Positions 24,537-40,330 of a DNA stretch of 64,000 nucleotides are shown one piece after another. The number at the start of each line of letters is the position of its first letter. Within the stretch, counting starts at the first letter, position 1. The translations under genes and the position numbers were made by a program. Origin of the DNA: Trametopsis cervina (lineage: Eukaryota; Basidiomycota; Agaricomycetes; Polyporales; Irpicaceae). The notes under the pieces were generated by a model. It saw nothing but the letters and a program-made list of their open reading frames with translations, was not told the DNA's origin and searched no databases. The DNA lies in assembly GCA_022385755.1 (NCBI GenBank), contig MU278351.1:656073-720072 (forward strand), given 5' to 3'.

Positions 24537-26622
24537 CTATAAGATTGCCCTGTAGTCATCATCATCAACAAGGTCCAAGGATTCGCCGTCCAGTTCGGCC
24601 CAGTCCGATATCGATTCATAGTTTTCTGTCTCGCCAGCAAACAAGACATCGTCGTCATCTTGGAGGTTGACTTGAGTAGAATGCCAGGCCAGAGAACCAA
24701 GGTCGCCGCCGATTTGCAAAAACCAGGAAGGTGGAATAAATTCGACCTCAGGCCTAGAGAGACCAACATCACTCATTACCTCCGGCAGAGGAGTGAACTT
24801 GAGCACAGAATATTCAGATGGACTTCCTAAGAGTGCTGAATTCGGCTGCGTCCGCTCCGTGTCGTAAGAGCAGCCACCAGGGTCGCCCTCATAGATAAGC
24901 TGCGATGATTCCGGCGATAAGAATCCCAAGCTCTGCGGCGCACATCAACCAGATCCCTGGAAGGGAATTTGTAGGAGCCACGTACGTATTCGATATCTTG
25001 CGAGGAAGAGTTCCAATGTTTGCAAGTTTCCTGGTATTCTTCATCTTCGGATTGTAGCATCGCCGTGCCTTTCATACAATCAGGGAGACTTTCTTGTATG
25101 TAGCCGTCGCCACCTGTGGTTTCTGTAGACTCGCTTCGGAAATCTTGAATGTCGTACAAGGTGAAGTCGTCTTCTTCAAATTTGATACGGTCAACCACAG
25201 CAGGAACGTAGGAAGTAGAGACTGACGGCGCATGCGCATCATCCCAGCATAGAACGTCTGCGGGAAGAGGAGTCTTAGAGTTCTGGGAGATTGGGACAAA
25301 GTCAGAGTGTATGCGTAGCTCGTCACGGCATCGCTGAGATGTTTGAGTAAATTGTAGACAGCCAGACTTCACCGGAGACGGCCGGATTGATAGTTTAAGA
25401 AGACGCGCTATAGACGACGTCAATATCTCTTCGTATGAAAGTTCCGGTTCGGTTTCCTCCAAGGCATCCTCGGTGGGATTGGACGTGTGCGTGTATTCTA
25501 CTAGTCTATGAGCAACGCGCGAATCCACGGAGACGAGTCGTTCCTTGAGCCGCTAGCATCAACTTAGTAGCTATCGAAAAAAGGAGATCTAAACTACTCA
25601 CGCTCAACAATTGTCGGCTTGTCTTTTCGAAACACTGATCAGAAGAGCGCGCGATCATCCCCAGCATACTTTGAGACACTGAGGGAAGATGTGTGTGTTC
25701 GCTGTCCAGTTTCTACTTGAAAGACTACTGAGAATTTGCAATACAGTATCAGTGAAGCACGTACCCCTCTCCAACTCCCAAAAACCAAAGGATAGCGTCT
25801 AGGTTATTAGACTTGAGATTAAAAACCAGCTAGCACGTAATCCGTCACGCTACCTTACGAGGTGCAAGTCGACAAACTTCTGCATGGTCCGATCGAAAGC
25901 TGGTATGAAAGGTAAATAGGCCCGCGAAGAGAAAAGATCAGGCGCTGTAAATGAAAAGATGAGACATTCGGGATTACAATATACACTTGCACTCTTACTC
26001 TGCTCGTTGTTCGTGCCAGAGGATGCGAATGTGAACTTGATGTCGACAGCTTGAAGATATAAAAACGAGTTTTTGGTAGGTTGCAGGCCACCAGGAGGAC
26101 CATACGCCCATGCAGAGGTCAGTGTCACTAACCAGTCGCTCAGTAAGTGAAACAAAGAAAGAAAAATGACTAGTCGCAACCTCTAGGGCGATCATCTTCA
26201 CGGTCCCCCGCATACAAGTCAGAGATTGTGCTTAATCCCAGTCGCTGACGATTCTGACCGGGCGTTTCAATACTAATGACCGACAAAAACGTGCCACTTA
26301 CTGCCTTTAAATATGCAAGGAAGCGTTGAATACACCACGACCTGCGCAGCAGTGGGCTGGGAACATCCGTTCTATCGGCAGTCCCAGAGAACGACAGTGT
26401 GAGGTCGCGGTTAAGCAAGATGTCGATACCGTGTGGCTGGTTAGTCTTGTCAACAGTGGGCGCAAGCTGGCTTTGCGCCGCAGCTAGTATATGCCTTGCA
26501 TTCAAGGAGATGCTAAATCCATCCGCGATCTCTTTGCTCTGCGTGCTGTAGGTGATCATGAAGGATTGAGAGGAGAGATGAGCGCTTGGACATGGCCGAG
26601 CACGGCACAAGCAAGCGCACAC
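24537..26622 (-). CDS. Acidic protein of unknown function, 5' structure unresolved
   Basis: The two 3' exons are solid: 25552-24986 and 24932-24537, joined across a GTACGT...CGCAG intron. They encode about 320 residues that are strikingly acidic and Ser-rich, ending LDLVDDDDYRAIL. Upstream, coding-like segments occur at about 25690-25605 (SMLGMIARSSDQCFEK), 26100-25860 (VDIKFTFASSGTNNEQ) and 26560-26180 (HILAAAQSQLAPTVDK). I could not join them unambiguously, so the start is uncertain and may lie as far up as 26717. No known domain is recognised. The well-separated acidic tail suggests a nuclear or chromatin-associated protein, but that is inference only. Confidence 0.5.
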
Positions 26623-26776
26623 AAACCACTGCCCCTCGAGTGCTCAACACAGACTTGATCAGCTCTACTGTTGACACAGCCCGATACCTGTTGTCTTCTA
26701 CTGCACCATATTCCATCGCCGTTCTTCCGTTGTAGACCGCCGCATTCGTCGCGGGCTATAGCTTCGTCAACTTGCG

Positions 26777-30804
<4,028 letters not shown>

Positions 30805-31552
30805 TATTGACGCTGACGCACTTATGACCATGTTCATCACGATAATTAACACACTTCACTTTACCGAGCAATTTCTTGTATCAACCACCTGTTGCTGTTA
30901 TGAGAGCAAGTTCAATGCATACTGTTGTTACCCACCGGGTTTCTGAGACGATCACCGATTATTATAAGTCATTGGCCTCAGGTGTTCCGTAACTTCAAAA
31001 CATGTCCACCTGTCCCAGGTAGACCACGGCTCTGGCTAATCGCATCATCATCGTCATCTCGATGTCTCTCCATCAATTCGTGGAAGCTACTGTATGCTAC
31101 AGGGCAGCAATGGTCTCGTTTTCACGAGTCATCCTATGGACCTCCTCTAGTTTCCTATTCAATGCATTGCCGTTGGGGAGCAGCTCTTCATACCACGTGT
31201 CCATTTGTTCAGTCAGCTCTGGATATGATGTGATAACATAGAGCGACCTACCGAGCTCGCTCGCGTTCAAGTACGAGCGGTCTTCAGTGGGCTGTGCCAT
31301 AGTCTCGTTATTGAAACCGTTATGATGTTTACTACCGAGATGGCAGCAGAGAACAGGGATTAAAAACTACGACTCACCCCGGTGGCTTCGTGGCGTGTGA
31401 ATCCCCACGCCAACAATTGACAAGCTTACCTAAAGCGGATGTAATTCTTCTACAATGATATAGATGTACAGAATATAGCGTACTAAAGAAGCGCGTAAAT
31501 ATAGCAATAGACCCAGTAGCAAGTCCGCCAAAGCACGAGGGTATATGTTAGA
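30805..31552. other. Mostly intergenic
   Basis: Lies between the PKC stop and the RasGEF stop. It contains the small minus-strand open frame listed separately. Nothing else was seen. Confidence 0.5.
31097..31300 (-). CDS. Possible small protein (67 residues)
   Basis: An ATG-to-stop frame encoding MAQPTEDRSYLNASELGRS and onward, ending in a charged helical stretch (LNRKLEEVHRMTREN). Composition looks coding, and a possible 5' UTR intron (GTGAGT donor near 31379, TAG acceptor near 31331) lies just upstream. Small helical proteins of this size include DASH-ring and other complex subunits, but I do not recognise a family. It may be chance. Confidence 0.35.
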   Translation of the reverse strand: MAQPTEDRSYLNASELGRSLYVITSYPELTEQMDTWYEELLPNGNALNRKLEEVHRMTRENETIAAL

Positions 31553-34500
31553 TCAAAGGAATCCGCTCTCTTGCAGAAGGCGAGCCATCTTCTCATCTTC
31601 TCGCTCGCGAGGTTCTCTCTCCAGGCTCAAATTCCAAAATTGATCGCCATAATCGACCCCATCCACGTATTTGTTGAACGATTCCTCCAAAAAAGCAAGG
31701 ATGATGGCAACTGTCGCAAAATTGAAAGGTTGGGTCTGCCATTGTTTGATATCCCTGATAACTTCTGCAGCCTTCTGGCGTTTGCGGAAGTTCACCATAT
31801 GGCCGGCGACCTGGTCCTCGGCGCCGTCATTGATGAATGTCAAGGTTGTCAGGTATGTGCCTAGGACGGTATCAGCAAGCACCCACGAGGTGGAAGCGAG
31901 CTTACCTATGAAAGGAACACATGGAGGCGCTATTCTTGCCAACAACGAGCGGTAGTTATTGAAATTCTTGTTGGAATCGATGGTCGACTCGCAGCTATGC
32001 AGCTGCGACATGAACCGCTGGTTCACCTGCTCCCATGTGCGCTTCAACCTACGAATAGGAGGCGTATTCAATCCAGAAGTGATCGCAACCATTGTAGAAA
32101 AGTTTTGCAGATTTCGACATCGCTACGGCGCATCATGATCACCCGATATAGCATATAGACAGGCGCAAACATACCTCTGCTACACTGATGAAATGTTTAA
32201 CCACAGCGGCACGCTTTCTTGAGTCTTCCCGACTTAGTACAGATTCCGCTACCCAATTGGCGATCTGTGCTTTTGTTCAGCATAGACTCAACAGATGACT
32301 GGAAAGATGCTGACTCTGTTGCTAAGTTGGATTATAGAAGCAATGTTATCAGTATTCTTCCCAACACGTTGTTCACGCGAGCGCTGAAGACATTCGATGG
32401 GCCTGATTTTCTTATAAAGCACGGCTTCCATGAGTGTCAGTTGTCGCGCAAGCTCCATGGGATCGATGTCGAGTAACTTCAGTTTCTTGGATGTCTTCGG
32501 TAAAATGGGCGGTGGAGGGGCGATCGGTGAAGTATTTGACGTTTTCATGGGGCCTTCGCCGCTGCGTTGCTGGTCATGGAAATTAGCGCATGAAACGCTG
32601 CCGGCACTATAGACTTACCACTCGGTCAATCAATACAACTAGCTGCTTTGCTGCAGCTACGCTAGTAGTAGATTCCGCCCTAGTACAGAATTCGCGGATT
32701 TTATCTAAGATATACATGTCGTCCTTCTCCAAAATATCTTCATCGTTGATCATCGTCCGAAAAGTATTAAGGACTCTGGCGAGGGGCGACAAGGTCAGCA
32801 CGTCTAATTATGCTTCATAAAACGGAACCTGCCTTAATCTGATCATAGTTTGCTTTCGCTTTGTCCAGTCCTCCAATTCTGAAGGGTTTAGGTTGTCGGG
32901 CGGTTCAATCCAAAAACGTTGAACAAGCAAATCAAAGAGCTCATCCAATGTCATGAATGACTTGAACGTAATCATGAAATTCTTGCCAAATTGAGCATCT
33001 GCAGCATTGTTAAGCCTTCATACCATCACGCGGGAAGTGATATGTCCCTACCTGCAGTCTCATGAGCCGTGAGACGCTCGACGAGAGCTTGCTTAGACCC
33101 TGCTCGGACACTACCATCCGGATCTATGAGAATTTCGGACTGGTCGTAATTCGGTCGCAGGTACCACGGCTGCGCATCAGCATTGACCTTGTTGATATAG
33201 CCTTGGGGAGCCTCGCCAAGCAACTTGATAAGTTTGTCGGTACGAGGAGGAGATTTACTGCTCAAGGCTATAATTGCCCCATGAAAAACATGGCTGTGCG
33301 TAAGAAAAATGACAGACTCACGACCATCCGGCTCATAGACGTCTTCTTCGTCTATTGTGTCTCCATTGAAGTTTGCAGACGATGTAGAAGCAACCAATGT
33401 CCCCGCTTCTGAAGGCTCGTGAGCATTCCACGTTGGCGTGACAGGTTCTCCTTCTGAGCGAGACCTGTCCGACATCTCCAGTGATGTCTCGCTAGTATGT
33501 CTCCGACCATTCTGATATATATTGCCCGTCGTCGGTTCTGAATCCAGCAATGGAATACTTCTAAAGCCCCCCGGCCTCGAGAACGCCAGTTCCATATCCA
33601 CTACATCCTCTTCTTCCTGCGGCGTATCAGCGCCCGTCAAAGCATCCGAAGATTCGAAAAACATGCTGCCGCGAGACTGTCTCCACTCGATCGAACTGCT
33701 GTATATCGTCTCCGCCAGTTCCGCTTGATTCTGCCCCAGCCTCCATAACGACTCCAACGATGAAACAGCAAATTCGAGGTTGGAGAGGATCGTTTGAACC
33801 AACGAGTCAACATAGTTGAAACGGGAGGAGGGAGAGTTACTGATGACATCCGCCGAGAGTGGCGCCTGTACAGCGGCTAATAGGGTGGCTGCATCGTCGT
33901 AAAGTGCTTGTACAACATATTCTAGTGTGCGTTGTGTCCAACGGGCCTTCTCGATGGCTTGCAAGTACGGAGGATTGTACCCTGTATCGGCTCTAACTCC
34001 ATCTATGTCCACATGTTTTGCGATGTTGATATCGCACATGTAAACCAGGATTGCAGACAAGTGCGCAACCACGGTACGTCCATCTGACTGCAGTCGTTCT
34101 GAAGTAGACTTAGTCGTGTCCGGCCCGGCATGCTACAACTAAAAACATACCATCCTCTGTAGTGCGCCACAGCAAAGCAAGACCGCTAAGTTGATGCTCC
34201 ATGGTCTCTGTAGATATCTTCAACTCCTTGATAATTTCGGGCCTCAGAACTCGCTGTGGAGCTTTACGACCCTGCGCAATGGGAGAATACCCAAAACCCT
34301 TCCAGTCCCCACCTAACCCAGCACCGGGCAATCCTGGACCGATATTGCCTGGCGAGAAGACACCTCGGAGTCGCCTACTCGCGGAAGGCACCATAGACGA
34401 GTTTTCCTGCTGAAATCGATGTAACTCCGCCACAAATGCAACAACAGAACGCTCCAGTTCTGCTGCATCGGACTCCATACGATTTGGCTTGTCGCTGGCA

Positions 34501-36105
34501 GACAGGGCAGGGTCATATTGCATCGCGAGCGCGGATAACACCAGCTTCGACAGGGTCCCAGCAACCTTACGGTGTGCCGCTTTTAAATGTGATTGAAGTG
34601 CTTGAGAATTCGAGGCATACTTCGCATCAGCAGATGACGCGCGAGGATAGAGGTTGGTAGGGATGTGTCCACTAGGTGTGGCTGTCACATAGAGCAGATT
34701 TCGCACGGCTGTAACAACGCCTAGTACGCGATTGTTGACAATATGGACATGGTCTTGCCTACGGTTGGTGACACTGGCCTGGAGAAACTCGACAACAGCA
34801 GCGATTGCATCACGGACATGATTAGACAGTTCTGAGGGTGACTCTGGCGGATTGGATGACAAGGAACGCTGGAGAACCTTTGCTAGTTGTTCTGCGGGCG
34901 TCAGTTCAGCTATAGCGGCAGGTCCTGTCTGAGTCTGTAGAGGCTTTCCGTTACGATTCGACCCATTTGTAGCCTTTACCGCGCTCGTAGATGGCTCTCC
35001 ATGGTCGCGCAACTTGTGTTGCATTACATCCGAGTCGTCAGAGTAGACGCTGGCACGATCAGCAGAACTGTAGGCACGTTGCCGCGTCCCAAGAGCAGCA
35101 GAATCCGCTCGTGCACGGTTTATAGCGAGAGGTGGGACGGGTGCGGAGGGGCCAGGTTGAGGTCTCGATACCTGTGCATGATTATCAGATGCCGAGCCAG
35201 ATGAACCAGCTTGAGGGACCGTCCATGAGACGGAGCCGTCTAAGCGATTCAGATAGTAGTACGATAAACCGTCATCTGCCAGCCGTCGAACCCAAGGTTC
35301 CGGTGTTCTCGTGCGCGAAGGAATCCCAAACCCTGCGTCGTGCGCCAAACCATGCGCTCCGGTGCGCAGGCTAGGCTGTCGCGAGCCAAGGGCAAGGTCG
35401 GTATCGGAGTCGTCTGCTGCTTCCTGAGGCATGTCATTCGCCCGCTCACCAGTCTGCGTGTTTACATAAAATATCTAGATGGAGGTTTAACCTTGATGTG
35501 TCAGCTTCAGAGAGGCGGTTCATGCTTACTCTGCCATCTGCAGAAACTCGGGGCACCCAAAAATCGTGATGCTGGACCGGCTCGTTCTGCTGAATCGCCG
35601 GCGAGGCGTCTGGATAGTACTCTTCAGCTTCATTCGCTTGCTGAGAGTAGCTAGGAGGAGCGTAGTCGGGGTCTCGGTCGAGCCAGTCGCCTTCGCGGTC
35701 GGATTGGGATAGAGCACGGGATAGACTGAACATTGATGCGCTGGAGACACTTGATGCCATACTCTGCGCCATATCTACAACCGAGTCATCTTGCAGAGTG
35801 GCTTGAGGAACTTCTGTATCCGAAGCCGACAAGGCGGCTTCAGCCTCCTGGTCCGAGATTACAGCAACATAGTTCGAGGGGAACCAGCCACGATCATCGG
35901 GGCCCAAGAGGCCATCCCACCACCCGGAGTCCAGCCGGGTGAGAACCTCAATTATATCGCCTCTCCGAAAAGACAAAGAGGAGGCATCGTTGGTTTGGTA
36001 GTCGTATAGAGCGCGACAAAAGAATGTAGTGATGTATTGCTCCTCGGCCGGTTGGTCAATTGCTTCCCCCTGGTGCGTTGTGTGGTTGCTTGCTAGTTGG
36101 ATCAT
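31553..36105 (-). CDS. cdc25: Ras guanine-nucleotide exchange factor CDC25 with SH3 and WW domains
   Basis: Ten exons (36105-35530, 35474-34151, 34098-33322, 33267-33052, 32998-32833, 32775-32619, 32569-32315, 32264-32175, 32122-31906, 31860-31553) encode 1361 residues. An SH3 domain is near residues 27-85 (ALYDYQTNDASSLSFRRGD, GWFPSNYV). Two WW-like modules follow: FWVPRVSADGRIFYVN with TQTGE, rebuilt across intron 1, and PWVRRLADDGLSYYYLN. A long middle region precedes the RasGEF_N module (WYLRPNYDQSEILIDPDGSV) and the catalytic RasGEF domain (DPMELARQLTLMEAVLYKK, FSTMVAITSGLN, PPCVPFIG). It loads GTP on Ras upstream of the cAMP/PKA and mating pathways. The intron at 32776-32832 has a GC donor. 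The gene is named for the yeast Ras exchange factor, not the mitotic phosphatase of the same name. Confidence 0.93.
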
Positions 36106-36369
36106 GGTTCCTTTACTGACCGAGGTGTGCGTTGTATACCATGCACGGTGAATGCTTTGTGACCAGTCACCAGTATTGAGCGGTACAAAGTGAGCTCAGA
36201 CGAAGGTAGAGGTGAGAAGAGCGACGGCGTTAGCTGCAGCTGAATGTCCCACGTGGCCGATCTCACTTAGAGCCAATTACTGTTGCGCAGGCGCTTGGCG
36301 ATTGTTACTGGGGCAACGTTTACTTTACAAAATATTCTACAAGCAGCGGACGATATATTGGGCCACTTA

Positions 36370-39300
36370 TCACCGCTTCAAAGTTCTCTGCTTTTCCGCA
36401 AATTCAACAATTTTTTTGTCCACAAACAGCCCCTTTCGCTCTCGAACGGCATCCATATAAGTCTTGGCGACGTTCGAACGGTCCGCCTTTTCTCCCAAAT
36501 CTTCCAATTCTTCTTCCGTGGTGGGTACCCAGAATGGGTCTTGGTCCAACATCTCATAGCTAAGCGGACGAAATGAGCGGCGTTTTTCAATTAGCGCAAA
36601 CGCAAAGGTATTACCCGCTGAAAATTAATTGCGGACTTGCCGCACCCGATGTACGCTTCCTGATGTCTGTGCGAGATATTTGAGCACAAGAAACCAGCGA
36701 AGAATACAAACTAACCATCAGAAAAGCCGAAGCTTTCGACCACAGGAAGAAGAGCGCGAACGGTGAAGAAGGTAGTGCCTTCCTTCATTTCCTCTGCTAC
36801 AATCCGCCCCCTTCTTTTGGCTACAACACCGTAGACCTTGCCCAAAACATCGGCTGTACAGTCATCAATTAACGAGCTGCATAATTGGGAAGTAATTGGG
36901 CTCACTCGATGCTTGGATATCACACTCATACATGGCGAGCATCAATCGAGGTGACCAGTCGAGTAGGCCATTCCGGCACGCGTCCCTAACCGCGGATATG
37001 AATGAACCGACGATCTGGGGCATCCGATTGTGTTCTATAGCATCATGTAGGCGAACCACGAGTCTCCAAGTAAGAGCTATGACTGACCTTGCTCCGTTCG
37101 AAGCCCTTCTTCATCAATCTCGACATTTTCCACAAAATAAGCTAAGCCTTCCACGGGCTCGGAGCACAAGGGCCCTTGGAAGGTTGCCAGCTGGAAACCT
37201 GTTTCAACATGGCCGTCGAAGACATGTTCCGGTAGGTCCTTCTCTTGTTCCATGTGGTCAAGTCGACGCAATAAACTGCACGGTTAGGTCAGCGATATGC
37301 TTCACCTCACTAATATCGGTGCGTACGAGTTTGGATGGCTATTTACTCTTGAGTCTACAAGCACGCAAGTGCCTGCCATTTGCGGCCCAAATGCCCATAA
37401 CCTGTCGGCTATTTCCACCCACTCTCCGCCAACTTTCGCGCAGATATCTTTGAAGACTATCCAGAACTTTTCGGGCTTGACATTCGGACGCTTGATCACA
37501 TCTCCCTGCAAGTCTACTTCCTCTTCCTCTTCGCCTTCGTCAGCGTTAACACCCTGCGGTTCCGTATGTCCTACCTCCTCTCGAGACTCTTGCTCTTGCT
37601 GCATTCGACGTAAAAGAGCCAAATTATCCCGGAGGAATGCCCATATCTCCTTAGGGAGCGGAGCTGCTCGAATCGTACATTTGACAAGATTCAAGGCGCT
37701 TGCACCTCGCATTGTTCCCCGCTTTACATTTCCGGACTTCGGCGGTGGCATGTCAGTTCCTTTGACCGCAGTCTCGCGGAATGGGACGATGGGCTTCGAT
37801 GCATGGATTTCAACTTTCGCGAAACGTTCACGGAGGTCTTTCAGACATCGCTGTGCCAATCGTAAGACATGGCAATCAAGGAAAGCAACCGCCACTCACC
37901 TCCAAATGAAGCTCACCAGCTGTGAGGATGACATGTTCCCCAGTTTTCTGTTGAAAAGTTTCAACGCATGGATCTGCCTGTGCCAGAAGCTTAAGCCCGC
38001 TGATCAATCTAGGCATGTCTGCGGGAAGTTCGGGTTCCAGCGCGACTCTGACAATTGGAGCCGCCTGATTCGGGGATGAGTGCTTTAATTCGTTCAGGAT
38101 TATTCACACGTACCATACGATGGACACCCCCGAGGTTTACCAGCGAGCTTGCTAAGTTTTCGAGATCGAGATTACCCAAAACGCCTTCTTCGCTAGGAGC
38201 ACATATAGTGGCATTTCGCCAGACTTTCCCTTCCAACCCCCTTATAGCAAAAACATTTCCGGCACGCACGGTGTCCACCGGTACTAGCTCCCGACCCATC
38301 ATTACATACAAGCTCTCGACCTGGGCGATAACAATATGCTTGCTATTTTTTGCATGCATAGGCCCTAAAGCATTGTGATACTTGGGGAGCACACAGGCAA
38401 CAGATGCCCCCTTCTTGATTGTCCCGGAATATATACGAGCGAAACCTAACAAGACCTCGCTATCCTGCCCACCGTCTTCTGCGGGATCCTTGGTTTGAAT
38501 GGCTTCCATCGTTTGCTCGAGAGAAAGTCCATCTGTGTGGGGCATGGCTGTGGCTGATTCTTCAGGTGCCTTCTGAGCCTCACGCGCAGCTCTAGCTTTG
38601 GCCCTCAGCTCCTCAGCGGTCGCGGGCTTCTTCTTACGTTCGGGGAGGTCATTCGACGAGACAGCAAACATCTTGCTGACAAGAGCTGTCACTGAGCCTG
38701 ACGCATCTGCGTTACATGAGTACAAATCCTCCTCAAGCTTGTTTTTCGCTTGAATGGTTGATTCGTATAGATCAGGATAGAGCATCTTGGGTATTCGAGT
38801 TCGTTGGGCAATAGGCGGAGGAGGGACAATATCTATTACGGTTTGGATTACGCATGTGGACAGCGACAGCCATTGCGTGAATATGATTGATAGAAGCTGG
38901 CGAGCATCCTTCGACTTGAGGTCGCGAGGAAGGATCTTTAAATTAAGGGCGCCCACGATTTTTGTGACTTTGTCAGGATTCCTAGACATCGAAAATTAGT
39001 TGATTGAGTTATGAGAAAGGATATGACGACTGACGGGTTGAGTAAAACCGCGTCGTAGATAGCCCATACGTTTTCGAGGACGAACTGCACGAATAGTGGT
39101 TTCAAGGTGCGACCACGCAGGTGCTTGTGGCTGACCACGCGTTTTGTTTTCGGATCGAGATAAAAGTCGCCCCATAGCACAGTGCGTAGATTTGTCTCTT
39201 TCATTCCGAGCTTGACAGCGTATAAGTGCGCGAACTTGCCTATACGGAACCCCCAACCGTCGACGGCGGATGCAAATATAACATTGCCTTTCTCTGGTGA

Positions 39301-40095
39301 AAAATATATGTCTTCGTCGTCCTTTTCTTGAAACTCATCTGCGTCATTCACGACGGCATCTACTTCGTCCGCGTGACTTTCCTTCTTGGATGCGAGACGG
39401 CGTTCACGGTCCTCACGCCAACGGAGGTCGTCTTCCATTCGCTCTCCAGCGAAGAAGTCACCCATAACAGCATTTACTTGCTCTATGAGCTGGGACAGAT
39501 GATGGTAGGCTTCAACGGGGGACAGCTTGAGCTCAGTGATAAGACGGTCAAACTTGTTGATGACGAGGATGGGCTTCAAACGGTCTTGCCAAGCCTGCCT
39601 CAACACCGTAATGGTCTATACAACTCGGGATAAGACATAAAGTCATGACAGTTATAGCTGGGCGCACCTGAGTGCAGACACCTTCAACCACATCTACTAT
39701 GACGAGCGCACCATCACAAAGACGGGATGCAGTAGAAACCTCGCTGGAAAAATCTACATGGCCGGGCGTGTCGATCATGTTCACGACGTACGTCTTTGGA
39801 GAGCTTTCTAGTAGGGTCTGTTTGTTTCTTCTCGGAAGCTGGAGAATGATGTCTACACACCTCCGTCACTTTTCTTGTCCATAAATGAGAATCGCAGAGA
39901 GACAGCGGAGCTTTCCATGGTGATGCCACGCTGCTGCTCATCCTCACGGCTATCCAAATACCTGATCTTTCCCGCCATACGTGAAGAAATAATGTTATTC
40001 GCAGCCAGTAGAGCATCCAGGAGTGTCGTTTTACCATGATCGACGTGACCTATGGTAGTAACATTCCGAATACTGAGAGAATCTGAGGACGCCAT
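36370..40095 (-). CDS. ria1: Elongation factor-like GTPase EFL1 (RIA1)
   Basis: Eleven exons (40095-39861, 39807-39668, 39615-39035, 38981-38114, 38064-37900, 37850-37327, 37275-37088, 37034-36906, 36853-36716, 36666-36615, 36559-36370) encode 1069 residues. GTPase motifs are G1 GHVDHGKTT, the switch region [13 protein letters not shown]3 DTPGHVDF and G4 NKFD. An insertion after the G4 region is rich in charged residues, as is usual for EFL1 but absent from EF-2. The C-terminal EF-2-like domains include RVALEPELP, a highly acidic stretch (EGEEEEEVD), GFQLAT and the family tail ([17 protein letters not shown] ... EKQRTLKR). EFL1 with Sdo1/SBDS releases Tif6 from pre-60S subunits in the cytoplasm. 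It is divergent from CWF19 with 235 bp between starts. Confidence 0.94.
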
Positions 40096-40330
40096 GACGG
40101 ATGTGAGAGACGTCACGGTTGTGGCCAGAGTCCAAGAATTTTGTCAGTCAAATCATATCTCGGGACCGCAGAGAGCGAAAGTCACGCGCTTGAACGTCAT
40201 AGTAAGAGCGCCCACCTCTCTATGCGACTTCTGCAGTGGTCAACACTTGCTCAACCTGCTCGCCGCTTCGCGAACTAAAGCACTACTCTTGTAAGCAGGG
40301 ATCCAGTCTCCATTGCATCCCATTCGCAGG

